A stretch of DNA of 17,822 nucleotides, taken from the NCBI GenBank assembly GCA_963529665.1, contig CAUSAG010000032.1, forward strand, positions 1-17,822, written 5' to 3'. Both the position numbers and the translations under genes were made by a program. Of the stretch, positions 12,176 through 17,822 are shown in pieces; within the stretch, counting starts at the first letter, position 1; the number at the start of each line of letters is the position of its first letter. The stretch comes from Kingella_B sp963529665 (GTDB taxonomy: Bacteria > Pseudomonadota > Gammaproteobacteria > Burkholderiales > Neisseriaceae). A model generated the notes under the pieces. That model did not search any database. It was not told the DNA's origin and was given only the letters and a program-made list of their open reading frames with translations.

Positions 12176-12970
12176 TTAGTGGGTTTCGGGGGGGGTGTCA
12201 ATGTGTTGTTGGGTTTTTATTGCGCGGTTTCGTTCGTTGAGTTTGGCGTATTTGTAGTATGAGCCTGCAGCTTGGGTAAGCGAGATGGTGAGCCCGTCTG
12301 CGCCGTGTTTCCAGCCGCTTTTGATAAGGTAGCTGCGGATGAAGCTCCATGCGCCGTGTAGCAGGGCGGAAAGTGGGCTGCTGTTTTTTTTCCCTGCGTT
12401 TTGTTCGGCGTAAAGGCTGCTGTATTGCTGCATTTTGTTGATCAGGGCTTCTATGCTGTCGTAGGTGTAGTGGTTTAGGTTGCCTGTGAGCAGTTGGGGG
12501 TGGTTGCCTTGGGGGATAATCAGGGCTTCGTGGACGGCGCGTTGGTTGTATTGGGTGTGGGTGCGGTTGTAGAGACGGGGGAGAATGTCGGGCGACCAGC
12601 CGCAGCCTGTGATGGGACGGCGTTGATAGTGGTTGATGCGGTTTAGGGCGTAGATGTTTTCAGGCTGCGTTAGGTCGGCGTTTTGGATGCTAGCAAGCAG
12701 CTCGGGGGTGATGATTTCGTCGCTGTCTATGTTGAGTATCCAGTCGTTTTTGGCGAGCATGGCGGCGCGGTTTTTCATGTTGCCAAAGCCGTCGAATGGG
12801 TGGTGGTGGATGGTTACGTTGGGGTATTGGGCGGCGATGGCGAGCGTTTGGTCGGTGGAGCCGTTGTCTAGCAGGAGCACTTCGTTGAAGCTGGCAAGGG
12901 CGTTGAGCGCTTCGGCTAGGCAGCGTTCGGCGTTTTTGGTGAGCATGGTTACGGTGATGGGGGTATTCAT
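12176..12970 (-). CDS. Family 2 glycosyltransferase, probably lipooligosaccharide core
   Basis: The 264-residue protein has the GT-A fold of family 2 transferases: ITVTMLTKNAE at the N-terminus, DNGSTD (35-40) for the nucleotide sugar, and DSDE (82-85) as the metal-binding DxD-type motif. The later HEALI and the layout resemble the WaaE/KdtX and LgtF type enzymes that add glucose to the core oligosaccharide; the exact sugar is not readable. It acts at the cytoplasmic face of the inner membrane. A run of eight C (G8 at 12188-12195 on the plus strand) lies six codons from the end; slippage would change the C-terminus. The stop is 43 nt from rplM and the start 21 nt from the small membrane protein. 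Confidence 0.88.
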   Translation of the reverse strand: MNTPITVTMLTKNAERCLAEALNALASFNEVLLLDNGSTDQTLAIAAQYPNVTIHHHPFDGFGNMKNRAAMLAKNDWILNIDSDEIITPELLASIQNADLTQPENIYALNRINHYQRRPITGCGWSPDILPRLYNRTHTQYNQRAVHEALIIPQGNHPQLLTGNLNHYTYDSIEALINKMQQYSSLYAEQNAGKKNSSPLSALLHGAWSFIRSYLIKSGWKHGADGLTISLTQAAGSYYKYAKLNERNRAIKTQQHIDTPPETH

Positions 12971-12991
12971 GGTTTTTTAGTCTTTGCGTTT

Positions 12992-13165
12992 TTAGTCTTT
13001 GATAAGGGCGTAGGCGGTGGCGATGATGCTGACGATGATGAGTATTTTGGCGATTTGTTTGACGGTGGTGTCTATGGCGTGTTGTTGCTGGCGGGTGAAT
13101 AGGTTGCGGATGATTAGGATGATGAGAATAAGGGCGCTGATTAGGGTGAGATAGCGTGTGAACAT
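12992..13165 (-). CDS. 57-residue two-pass membrane protein
   Basis: ATG at 13165 reads MFTRYLTLISALILIILIIR... to a TAA at 12992. Two hydrophobic helices (about residues 5-20 and 39-54) flank a short polar loop (NLFTRQQQHAIDTTVKQ), giving a small hairpin-like inner-membrane protein. It lies 21 nt upstream of the glycosyltransferase in the same orientation, so the two are probably one operon. I do not recognise a family. The coding potential looks real because the hydrophobic pattern is regular and the gene fits the gap. Confidence 0.65.
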   Translation of the reverse strand: MFTRYLTLISALILIILIIRNLFTRQQQHAIDTTVKQIAKILIIVSIIATAYALIKD

Positions 13166-13178
13166 GGTGGGTGTGATT

Positions 13179-13230
13179 AGGCAGCCTGAAAAGGGGTGAA
13201 CGGTGATTCATCTTGCTTTTCAGGCTGCCT
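13179..13230. repeat. Inverted DUS pair, plus a single DUS at 13286-13297
   Basis: DUS at 13179-13190 (plus) and 13219-13230 (minus) could form a hairpin without a T run. A third copy at 13286-13297 is followed by TTTT and lies just past the 3' end of the next minus-strand gene. Confidence 0.75.
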
Positions 13231-13306
13231 TGGGTTGTTTGGGATGTGCGCGGTCTGAATGTTTTGCCCGCTGTGCGCGGATATTTTCAGGCTGCCTTTT
13301 GGGGGA

Positions 13307-13783
13307 TTATTTGTTGAGCTTGGCGGTAGCGGCTTTGTCTAGGCGGCAGTTGTCGGCAACCACGCTTTGTTGCGCGCCTGAGGTTTCGGCTACGGATAGT
13401 TTGCCGCCATCTACTTGCGCGAGCTTGCTGGCATCGGCAGGCATGGCTGTCCACACGGTGGTGCGGGCGCTGGGGTCGTTGCTGATAAAGCGGTTCATGA
13501 GATTGAAGCTGGTGTCGCGCCACATACCTGGGGTGGTTACGCCGTTGATGCGGACTTGGGCGACGATGGCTTGGTTGTTTTTGATGCCATACATGGCGGT
13601 GAGTTTAACGTTTTGGAGTTTGTCGTCTTGCAGGATTTGGCAGGTGTAGGCGACTTCTTTTTTGCTATCTATTTCGCTTTGGCTGCTGCTGGAGGTGAGC
13701 TCTTGCTCGCCTTGTGGGGCGGCTTGGGCGGTGAAAGTGGCGGCGGCGAGAATGGCGGCGGTTAGGATAGAACTGAATTTCAT
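13307..13783 (-). CDS. Exported protein resembling Neisseria adhesin complex protein (ACP)
   Basis: I choose ATG at 13783 (GGAGA about 7 nt upstream); the longer open frame to 14164 has no sensible sequence. The product is 158 residues with a clear signal peptide MKFSSILTAAILAAATFTAQA cut before APQGEQ, so the mature protein is periplasmic or surface-exposed, not a lipoprotein. The mature part has VAYTCQ...VKLTAMYG, VRINGVTTPGM and DNC, with two cysteines likely forming a disulfide. The layout resembles neisserial ACP, a surface adhesin and lysozyme inhibitor, but similarity is modest and judged from memory. A serine-rich stretch (SSSSQSE) follows the signal peptide. Confidence 0.75.
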   Translation of the reverse strand: MKFSSILTAAILAAATFTAQAAPQGEQELTSSSSQSEIDSKKEVAYTCQILQDDKLQNVKLTAMYGIKNNQAIVAQVRINGVTTPGMWRDTSFNLMNRFISNDPSARTTVWTAMPADASKLAQVDGGKLSVAETSGAQQSVVADNCRLDKAATAKLNK

Positions 13784-13828
13784 GGAATCTCCGTTTCGTT
13801 TAGGGTGGCGGTTGCCACAATGGGCGCG

Positions 13829-13858
13829 ATTAGACTGCTTTTGCAGTGGGTTTGTCAA
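13829..13858 (-). promoter_or_regulatory. Sigma-70 promoter of the ACP-like gene
   Basis: On the minus strand consensus -35 TTGACA (13853-13858) and -10 TCTAAT (13829-13834) are 18 bp apart, about 46 nt before the ATG. Confidence 0.65.
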
Positions 13859-14075
13859 ACGGGTTTGCGTTTGCTTTACATTGTTAGCGGTGATTTTAGG
13901 CAGCCTGAAAGTGGGGTTGCGTGCTTGGGTACGGTGAAAATGGCTGGGCTTTTGCGTGCGTTTAATTGGGCGGCAATGCTTGGGCTGCATGGCGTGGTAC
14001 GCGGCGCAACGCGTGATATGGCTGTTGATTGGCGTGGTTGGGGCGTTTTGGTTACGCCGAAACTTGCTGCGCTTG

Positions 14076-14113
14076 TTTTCAGGCTGCCTTTGGGGATTGC
14101 GGCAGCCTGAAAA
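14076..14113. terminator. DUS-pair hairpin downstream of apaH
   Basis: TTTTCAGGCTGCC (14076-14088) pairs with GGCAGCCTGAAAA (14101-14113) around a 12-nt loop. No U tract follows on the minus strand, so terminator function is likely but not assured. Confidence 0.6.
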
Positions 14114-14120
14114 TGGGTGA

Positions 14121-14936
14121 TTAAAATTGTTTGGGCTGGAAGCTGGGCTGGGTGAAGCGTTCACCTGTGTGGATGTTTACGGCGGTGAGTTCTTCGCCCC
14201 ATAGCGCGCCTGTGTCTAATGACCAGATGCGTTTTTCGCGGCGGTAGCCGAGTGCTGACCAATGCCCGAAGATGATTTCGTGGCTGAGATGTTGGCGGTT
14301 AGGTGCGTCAAACCATGCGCGTTGGGGGGTGGGGATGTGTTGGTAGGTTTCTTTGTAGTCGTAGTCTAGGCTGTTGTCGGGGTTGAGCACGCGCATGCGG
14401 GTGAGCACATTGGTGATGATGCGCAGGCGGTCTATGCCTTGGCTTTCAGGCTGCCATTGGCTGGGGTGGTTGCCATACATTTGGGCAAAATATTCGCTGG
14501 CGCGGTGGCTGGCTATTTGCGCGGCAACTTCGTTGGCAAGGGTTTGGGCTTGGGCGATGCTCCATGCGGGGTGGATGCCTGCGTGCACAAGGGCGTGGCT
14601 GTCGGTGTGGCGCATCAGGGGCTGTTGGCGCAGCCAGTCGCGCATTTGCGGCATTTGCGGGTGGTTGAGGATGGCATCGAGGGTGTCGCGGCGTTTGAGC
14701 TTGCCGTAGCCGTGCATCAGGGCGAGCAGGTGTAGGTCGTGGTTGCCGAGCACGATTTGCACGCTGTTTTCGTGTTGCATACAGTATTGCAGGCATTCTA
14801 GCGATTGCGGCCCGCGGTTAACAATATCGCCCACCAGCCAGAGCGTGTCGCGGCTGGGGTTGAACTGGATTTGGTTGAGCAGGGCGATGAACTCGGCGTA
14901 ACAGCCTTGTAGGTCGCCGATGGCGTAGTGGGACAT
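14121..14936 (-). CDS. apaH: Diadenosine tetraphosphatase ApaH
   Basis: From ATG at 14936 the protein is 271 residues (MSHYAIGDLQGCYAEFIALL...). The longer frame to 15044 runs through a DUS hairpin and is rejected. The bacterial symmetrical Ap4A hydrolase motifs are complete: GDLQG (7-11), GDIVNRG (36-42), GNHDLHLLA (64-72) and ALVHAGIHPAW. ApaH splits Ap4A and related dinucleotides to ADP and also removes Np4-type caps from RNA. The Shine-Dalgarno is weak. It is a monocistron between two DUS hairpins. Confidence 0.97.
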   Translation of the reverse strand: MSHYAIGDLQGCYAEFIALLNQIQFNPSRDTLWLVGDIVNRGPQSLECLQYCMQHENSVQIVLGNHDLHLLALMHGYGKLKRRDTLDAILNHPQMPQMRDWLRQQPLMRHTDSHALVHAGIHPAWSIAQAQTLANEVAAQIASHRASEYFAQMYGNHPSQWQPESQGIDRLRIITNVLTRMRVLNPDNSLDYDYKETYQHIPTPQRAWFDAPNRQHLSHEIIFGHWSALGYRREKRIWSLDTGALWGEELTAVNIHTGERFTQPSFQPKQF

Positions 14937-14973
14937 GATATTTGTGCGAATGATGATAAGGGTGGGGATTGTA

Positions 14974-15014
14974 AGGCAGCCTGAAAACTTGTGGCGAGGT
15001 TTTTCAGGCTGCCT
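14974..15014. terminator. DUS-pair hairpin upstream of apaH
   Basis: AGGCAGCCTGAAAA (14974-14987) and TTTTCAGGCTGCCT (15001-15014) form a perfect 14-bp stem with a 13-nt loop. It lies in the divergent region between apaH and the epimerase remnant. Confidence 0.6.
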
Positions 15015-15048
15015 TTGATGGTTTAACCGCTTGGCGCGGCACATCGCA

Positions 15049-15054
15049 TATAAT
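15049..15054 (+). promoter_or_regulatory. -10 box for the epimerase gene
   Basis: A consensus TATAAT lies 36 nt before the ATG at 15090. No convincing -35 hexamer is seen at 16-18 bp. Confidence 0.35.
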
Positions 15055-15089
15055 CCGCGCTCTTTTAACCCTTATCCGAGGAAACGAAA

Positions 15090-15823
15090 ATGGCGCAGAA
15101 ACAAAAATGTTCGTGGCAGGCGCAAGCGGTGTGATTGGCTTGCCGTTGTGCAAAATGCTGCTGGCGGCGGGGTATGAAGTGTATGGCACCACGCGTAGCC
15201 CTGCCAAAGCCGAAATGCTGGCGGCGCAAGGCATCAAGCCCGTGGTGGCGGATGCGTTTGACGCGGAAGGCTTGCTGAAAATTATGGACGAAATCCGCCC
15301 CGATGTGGTTTCCCACGAGCTGACCGATTTGCCCGATGGCTTGGCGGCCGACCAAATGGAAGCGGCGTTGGTTCGCAATGCGCGTATTCGCGATGAAGGC
15401 ACGCGCAATTTGGTGCGCGCGGCAAAAGCGGCGGGCGTGAAAAAATCATCGCGCAGAGCATTGCTTTTGTGTATGCGCCTGATGCGCCACAGCCTGTTAC
15501 CGAAGATGCGCCCTTGCTGGATTTTGCCGAGCCAACCTACGGCGAAACCGCGCGCGGTGCACAGCTTGGAGCAGCAAATCACCACCGACCCTGCGTTTAT
15601 CGGCGTTGTGTTGCGTTATGGCTGTCTGTATGGCGCGGGCACGGGCTTTGATGCGCCTGTGGACTTTGCCCCACCTGTGCACGCAGAAGCGGCGGCGCAC
15701 GTGGCGGTGTTGGCGTTGCAATGCGAGCAATCGGGCATTTACAATGCAGCGGATGACGATGCGCGGCTGTCTAGTGAAAAAGCGAAACGCGAGTTGGGGT
15801 TTGATGCGGGGTTTCGGTTGTAA
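15090..15823 (+). pseudogene. NAD(P)-dependent epimerase/SDR family gene broken by frameshifts
   Basis: The gene should start at ATG 15090 (CGAGGAAACG upstream), but that frame stops after 14 codons. One extra A in the A5 run at 15103-15107 would join it to the frame MFVAGASGVIGLPLC, which carries the Rossmann GASGVIG motif. That frame fails again at the A6 run (15440-15445), after which the correct reading (VYAPDAPQPVTEDAPLLDFA) lies in another frame. It is restored by an extra G near 15556, continuing VHSLEQQITTDPAFIGVVLR to the end at 15823. Two opposite one-base indels plus one at the start point to recent decay or to homopolymer sequencing errors. If intact it would be an extended SDR enzyme of about 244 residues acting on a nucleotide sugar or similar substrate. 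Confidence 0.75.
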
Positions 15824-15846
15824 ACCATAATTTGCGGTTGTTTTGC

Positions 15847-16074
15847 TTTTCAGGCTGCCTGATCGGGATGATGGGCAGCCTGAAAGCATATTGGCGCGGG
15901 TTGATAATGGATTGGCAAAGGCAGCCTGAAACTGGGGAAATCCTTGTTTCAGACTGCCTCGCCACAAAACCATCGCACAACATATTCGCCCACACCAAAA
16001 GGCAGCCTGAAAACTAAGTTTACGAATTCTCATCAAGCCAAAACACCCCACGCCACCCCATTTTCAGGCTGCCT
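15847..16074. repeat. Cluster of DNA uptake sequences
   Basis: Inverted pair 15849-15860/15873-15884 (second 11/12), inverted pair 15919-15930/15948-15959 (second 11/12), and single copies at 16000-16011 and 16063-16074. Apart from these, 15824-16063 holds nothing I can identify. Confidence 0.8.
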
Positions 16075-16344
16075 TATCGTCCACCGTCTCTTCTGCCTCA
16101 GGCAAAAAACACCACGCCGAAACTACCGCTGCCACGCCTGCTGCCAGCAGCACCCAAAACAGCCAGCCCGATGCCGCCAGCCAAATGCCGCACGCCAGCG
16201 CAGGCAAAAAACCATACAGCATGCTCGCTACAATCATGGGCAGTATAAATACGCCCAGCGGCAGCCCATCACAATGCCAAACAACATCGGCGTTAGCAAA
16301 GCAAACAGCATAATCACGTTGGTGGTAGGATAGCTTTGTTTCAT
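16064..16344 (-). pseudogene. Small membrane protein gene with a one-base deletion
   Basis: On the minus strand ATG at 16344 reads MKQSYPTTNVIMLFALLTPM... and soon stops. Adding one G in the GGG near 16265-16267 continues the reading as LPLGVFILPMIVASMLYGFL, then more hydrophobic segments, ending EETVDDKAA and TGA at 16064. The intact product would be 93 residues with about three membrane helices. The stop codon and the final AA lie in a DUS. Either a real frameshift or a sequencing error; no family recognised. Confidence 0.6.
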
Positions 16345-16407
16345 TTTTTCAAATTCCTAAATTTCTGTGAAAACTGAAATACGCGATTAAAAAATTTTGC
16401 CGACCAA

Positions 16408-16451
16408 TTTTCAGGCTGCCTGATCGGTTTTCCGCAACAGGCAGCCTGAAA
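16408..16451. terminator. DUS-pair hairpin after the membrane-protein cluster
   Basis: TTTCAGGCTGCCTG (16409-16422) pairs with CAGGCAGCCTGAAA (16438-16451), 14 bp with a 15-nt loop. It is the likely end of the minus-strand transcripts coming from the right. Confidence 0.6.
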
Positions 16452-16478
16452 GCCGCAGGCTTCAACGGAGTTAAAACG
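16439..16478 (+). repeat. 40-bp repeat, left copy of a perfect inverted pair
   Basis: The 40 bases beginning AGGCAGCCTGAAAGCCGCAG are repeated exactly in reverse complement at 16958-16997. The pair flanks one membrane-protein gene closely on both sides. Confidence 0.85.
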
Positions 16479-16949
16479 CTATTGCGCCTTGGGAAGCGCA
16501 AACGCCGATAAAACCAGCGCCGACAATCCGCCCGTAAATGCCAACACCCACACCAGCTGAATGCTCAACAGCAACGCTCCCGAGATTGCGCCCACCATCG
16601 CGCCGTAGCCTGCCGCAATCAGGCTGCTTTGCCATGCGCGGGCGAGCTGTTTTTTCGCCAGCAACACGCCGTACACCGCAGCAGGAAGGCAGCCCAAGCC
16701 GCCGCCCAGCAGCACGCCCACATACAGCAGAGACAGCAGCGCATCGCCATCACCATCAAAATAACTGCGCGATATATCGCCCAGCCACCAAAACGCCAAC
16801 GCCAGCAGCACGCCGCCCACGCTGCCGCCCAGCAGCGTAAACGTGGTAATCACGCGTGCGTTGGGGTATTCGGGCTGGCTGGGGGCGATGTAGCGATAGC
16901 CCAGAATGGCAATCAAGCCTGCGAAGATTAAAGGAATAAGCAAAATCAT
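16479..16949 (-). CDS. Multi-pass membrane protein, paralogue 1 of a tandem family
   Basis: The 156-residue protein begins MILLIPLIFAGLIAILGYRY, contains the family segment SQPEYPNARVITTFTLLGGS (about 24-43), then LLGGGLGCLPAAVYGVLLAK and ends LSAFALPKAQ. About four hydrophobic helices separated by Gly-rich turns indicate an inner-membrane protein. It is clearly paralogous to the genes at 17008-17160, 17166-17666 and 17672-17822. The function is unknown. It lies exactly between the two 40-bp inverted repeats, which form its 5' leader and 3' end. The start has no strong ribosome site; GGAG of the repeat lies about 15 nt upstream. Confidence 0.7.
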   Translation of the reverse strand: MILLIPLIFAGLIAILGYRYIAPSQPEYPNARVITTFTLLGGSVGGVLLALAFWWLGDISRSYFDGDGDALLSLLYVGVLLGGGLGCLPAAVYGVLLAKKQLARAWQSSLIAAGYGAMVGAISGALLLSIQLVWVLAFTGGLSALVLSAFALPKAQ

Positions 16950-16957
16950 AGTGTTAC

Positions 16958-16997
16958 CGTTTTAACTCCGTTGAAGCCTGCGGCTTTCAGGCTGCCT
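16958..16997 (-). repeat. 40-bp repeat, right copy of a perfect inverted pair
   Basis: Exact reverse complement of 16439-16478. It lies 8 nt upstream of the start of the enclosed membrane-protein gene and contains a DUS at 16986-16997. Confidence 0.85.
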
Positions 16998-17007
16998 TAG
17001 GCGCGGC

Positions 17008-17160
17008 TTACTGCGCCTTGGGCAACACAAGGGCGGATAAAATCGCCGCTGCCATCGCGCCGACAACGCCGCACGCCAGCAGCATGGCAACAATCAGCAC
17101 AAAATCAAGCGAAATGGCAATGATGCCTGCAATCAAAGGAAAAAGAATAAAAGGAAACAT
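17008..17160 (-). CDS. 50-residue internally deleted paralogue of the membrane-protein family
   Basis: The product reads MFPFILFPLIAGIIAISLDF... and ends AAILSALVLPKAQ. Its N-terminus matches the start of the gene at 17166-17666 (MFPFIPFILFPLIAGIIA). Its C-terminus matches the family end (AAILxALVLPKA). The roughly 110 central residues, including QPEYPN and the Gly-rich loops, are missing. It is a gene with an internal in-frame deletion, or a fusion of two paralogue ends. The start follows the upstream stop by 5 nt (TGAAAACCATG), suggesting reinitiation. It may no longer be functional. Confidence 0.6.
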   Translation of the reverse strand: MFPFILFPLIAGIIAISLDFVLIVAMLLACGVVGAMAAAILSALVLPKAQ

Positions 17161-17690
17161 GGTTTTCAGGCTGCCTCAGATGTTTTGTTTGCCTTGGGCA
17201 ACACCATCGCTGACAAAATCGCCGCCGATAATGCGCCTATCGGTGCAAAAAACAGCGATGCAGGTATATTTAAAAAAATTATTCCCGCCACCACACCGCT
17301 TATCACGCCATACCACGCTGCTATCAGACTACTTTTCCATGCGCGAATAAGCTGTTCTTTTGCCAACAATACGCCACACAATGCAGCAGGAGCGCACCCC
17401 ATGCCGCCACCCAACAATACGCTCACAGGCAAAAAGCGTTGCGGGAGAGAATCATCAATAAGGGGCGATGGACTACTTATCACTACTGTCAAATATATAA
17501 GGAATGTAACCAGCAACCCGCCCAGTCCGCCACCTAGCAGCGTAAACGTGGCAATTACTCGCCCATTGGGATATTCAGGCTGCCTTTTCGCTAAATAGCA
17601 ATAGCCCGCAACGGCAATGATGCCTGCAATCAAAGGAAAAAGAATAAAAGGAATAAAAGGAAACATGGTTTTCAGGCTGCCTCCGATGCT
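17117..17690. repeat. Direct repeats marking tandem duplication
   Basis: The stretch containing TGATGCCTGCAATCAAAGGA through the ATG complement and the adjacent DUS occurs at about 17117-17178 and again at about 17617-17684. The right copy has an extra 9-nt unit (adding PFI to MFPFIPF). Confidence 0.7.
17166..17666 (-). CDS. Multi-pass membrane protein, paralogue 2 of a tandem family
   Basis: From ATG at 17666 the product is 166 residues (MFPFIPFILFPLIAGIIAVA...). It has the family motif KRQPEYPNGRVIATFTLLGG, then LLGGGMGCAPAALCGVLLAK and C-terminus ILSAMVLPKANKTSEAA. About four membrane helices. The codons for RQPE are a perfect DUS (17574-17585), absent at the same place in paralogue 1. 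The last codons GAG GCA GCC TGA lie in another DUS (17165-17176). The start lies 5 nt after the stop of the gene upstream, with no separate ribosome site, so translation is probably coupled. The longer frame to 17756 is rejected because it overlaps the fourth paralogue. Confidence 0.75.
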   Translation of the reverse strand: MFPFIPFILFPLIAGIIAVAGYCYLAKRQPEYPNGRVIATFTLLGGGLGGLLVTFLIYLTVVISSPSPLIDDSLPQRFLPVSVLLGGGMGCAPAALCGVLLAKEQLIRAWKSSLIAAWYGVISGVVAGIIFLNIPASLFFAPIGALSAAILSAMVLPKANKTSEAA

Positions 17691-17822
17691 TTGTTCGCCT
17701 TGGGCAACACCAACGCCGCCAAAATCGCCGCTGCCAACGCACCCACAAAACCACATAAAATCACCATGTCATCAGATGTCCACAGCAACGTAAACAGCAC
17801 GCTTGCCACGCCGCCCATCAGC
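17672..17822 (-). CDS. Membrane protein paralogue 3, 5' part beyond the window
   Basis: The minus strand from the right edge reads LMGGVASVLFTLLWTSDDMV..., continues to AAILAALVLPKANKASEAA and stops at 17672. It is the C-terminal 49 residues of another member of the tandem family. The stop and the final EAA are again part of a DUS (17671-17682). Confidence 0.7.
   Translation of the reverse strand, partial: LMGGVASVLFTLLWTSDDMVILCGFVGALAAAILAALVLPKANKASEAA

Larger units (their letters stand above)
13784..14120. other. Non-coding gap between apaH and the ACP-like gene
   Basis: This 337-bp stretch contains the ACP-like promoter, one DUS (13898-13909) and a DUS hairpin at 14076-14113. I see no gene on either strand. 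Confidence 0.6.

Noticed and set aside
11701..12201. Longer L13 beginning at 12201
   Set aside because: It would need a TTG start inside the glycosyltransferase gene, and the extra 23 residues are absent from L13. The ATG at 12132 gives the normal length.
12690..13211. Minus-strand frame of 173 codons rich in H, R and P
   Set aside because: It is a shadow of the glycosyltransferase and the 57-residue membrane protein in another frame, with biased composition typical of such shadows.
13784..14164. N-terminal extension of the ACP-like gene up to 14164
   Set aside because: The extension is low-complexity, crosses a DUS hairpin and the promoter, and would bury a clear signal peptide that starts at 13783.
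1..17822. CRISPR array, because a short sequence recurs many times
   Set aside because: The recurring unit is the 12-bp DNA uptake sequence, in both orientations and at irregular distances, without uniform spacers. No cas genes are present; RtcR has a CARF domain but is not a Cas protein.

Overview
The window comes from a member of the Neisseriaceae, most likely the Kingella/Alysiella/Simonsiella side of the family. The 12-mer AGGCAGCCTGAA (the DNA uptake sequence dialect I recall as AG-kingDUS) occurs about 38 times by hand count on both strands, often as inverted pairs that form terminator hairpins. The housekeeping genes (mlaF, macA, rpsI-rplM, apaH) fit this placement.

Layout. 1-1266: 5' part of mlaF (minus), then tRNA-Asp and tRNA-Val (minus) with a promoter and a terminator. 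1267-2445: macA without an adjacent macB. 2446-2824: non-coding, with a DUS terminator and two inverted-repeat structures. 2825-3481: small metallophosphoesterase (minus). 3555-5162: rtcR (minus), a sigma-54 activator with a CARF sensor. 5163-11178: an RNA-repair locus. 11297-13165: rpsI, rplM, a family 2 glycosyltransferase and a 57-residue membrane protein (all minus). 13307-14936: an exported ACP-like protein and apaH (both minus). 15090-17822: a frameshifted epimerase, a frameshifted small membrane gene, and a tandem family of small membrane-protein genes with DUS at their junctions.

The centre of interest is 5163-11178. Divergent from rtcR is a full-consensus sigma-54 promoter (5407-5421). 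Its predicted start falls at the first base pairs of an array of five structured RNAs (5436-6113, order A1-B1-A2-B2-A3). Each is closed by a stem carrying the Ro-binding-type motif GNCG(A/U)A and holds a tRNA-like module in permuted order (T arm, then closed acceptor stem, then D arm), as in bacterial Y RNAs (YrlA). After the array come a 271-residue unknown protein and a complete Ro60 orthologue (rsr, TROVE plus vWA) ending at a strong terminator. A second sigma-54 promoter (9352-9366) precedes a 246-nt RNA (9383-9628) with a canonical tRNA acceptor stem, D arm, T arm and encoded CCA, but a 19-nt anticodon loop and a roughly 160-nt variable region. The next gene is a kinase-RNA ligase fusion. 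Both promoters have a CTAG-N8-CTAG motif about 90-100 bp upstream, a candidate RtcR enhancer. I read this as an RtcR-controlled, damage-induced RNA-repair regulon in which a kinase-ligase stands in place of the usual rtcBA, with an enlarged set of tRNA-mimicking RNAs. All RNA structures were paired by eye and not computed.
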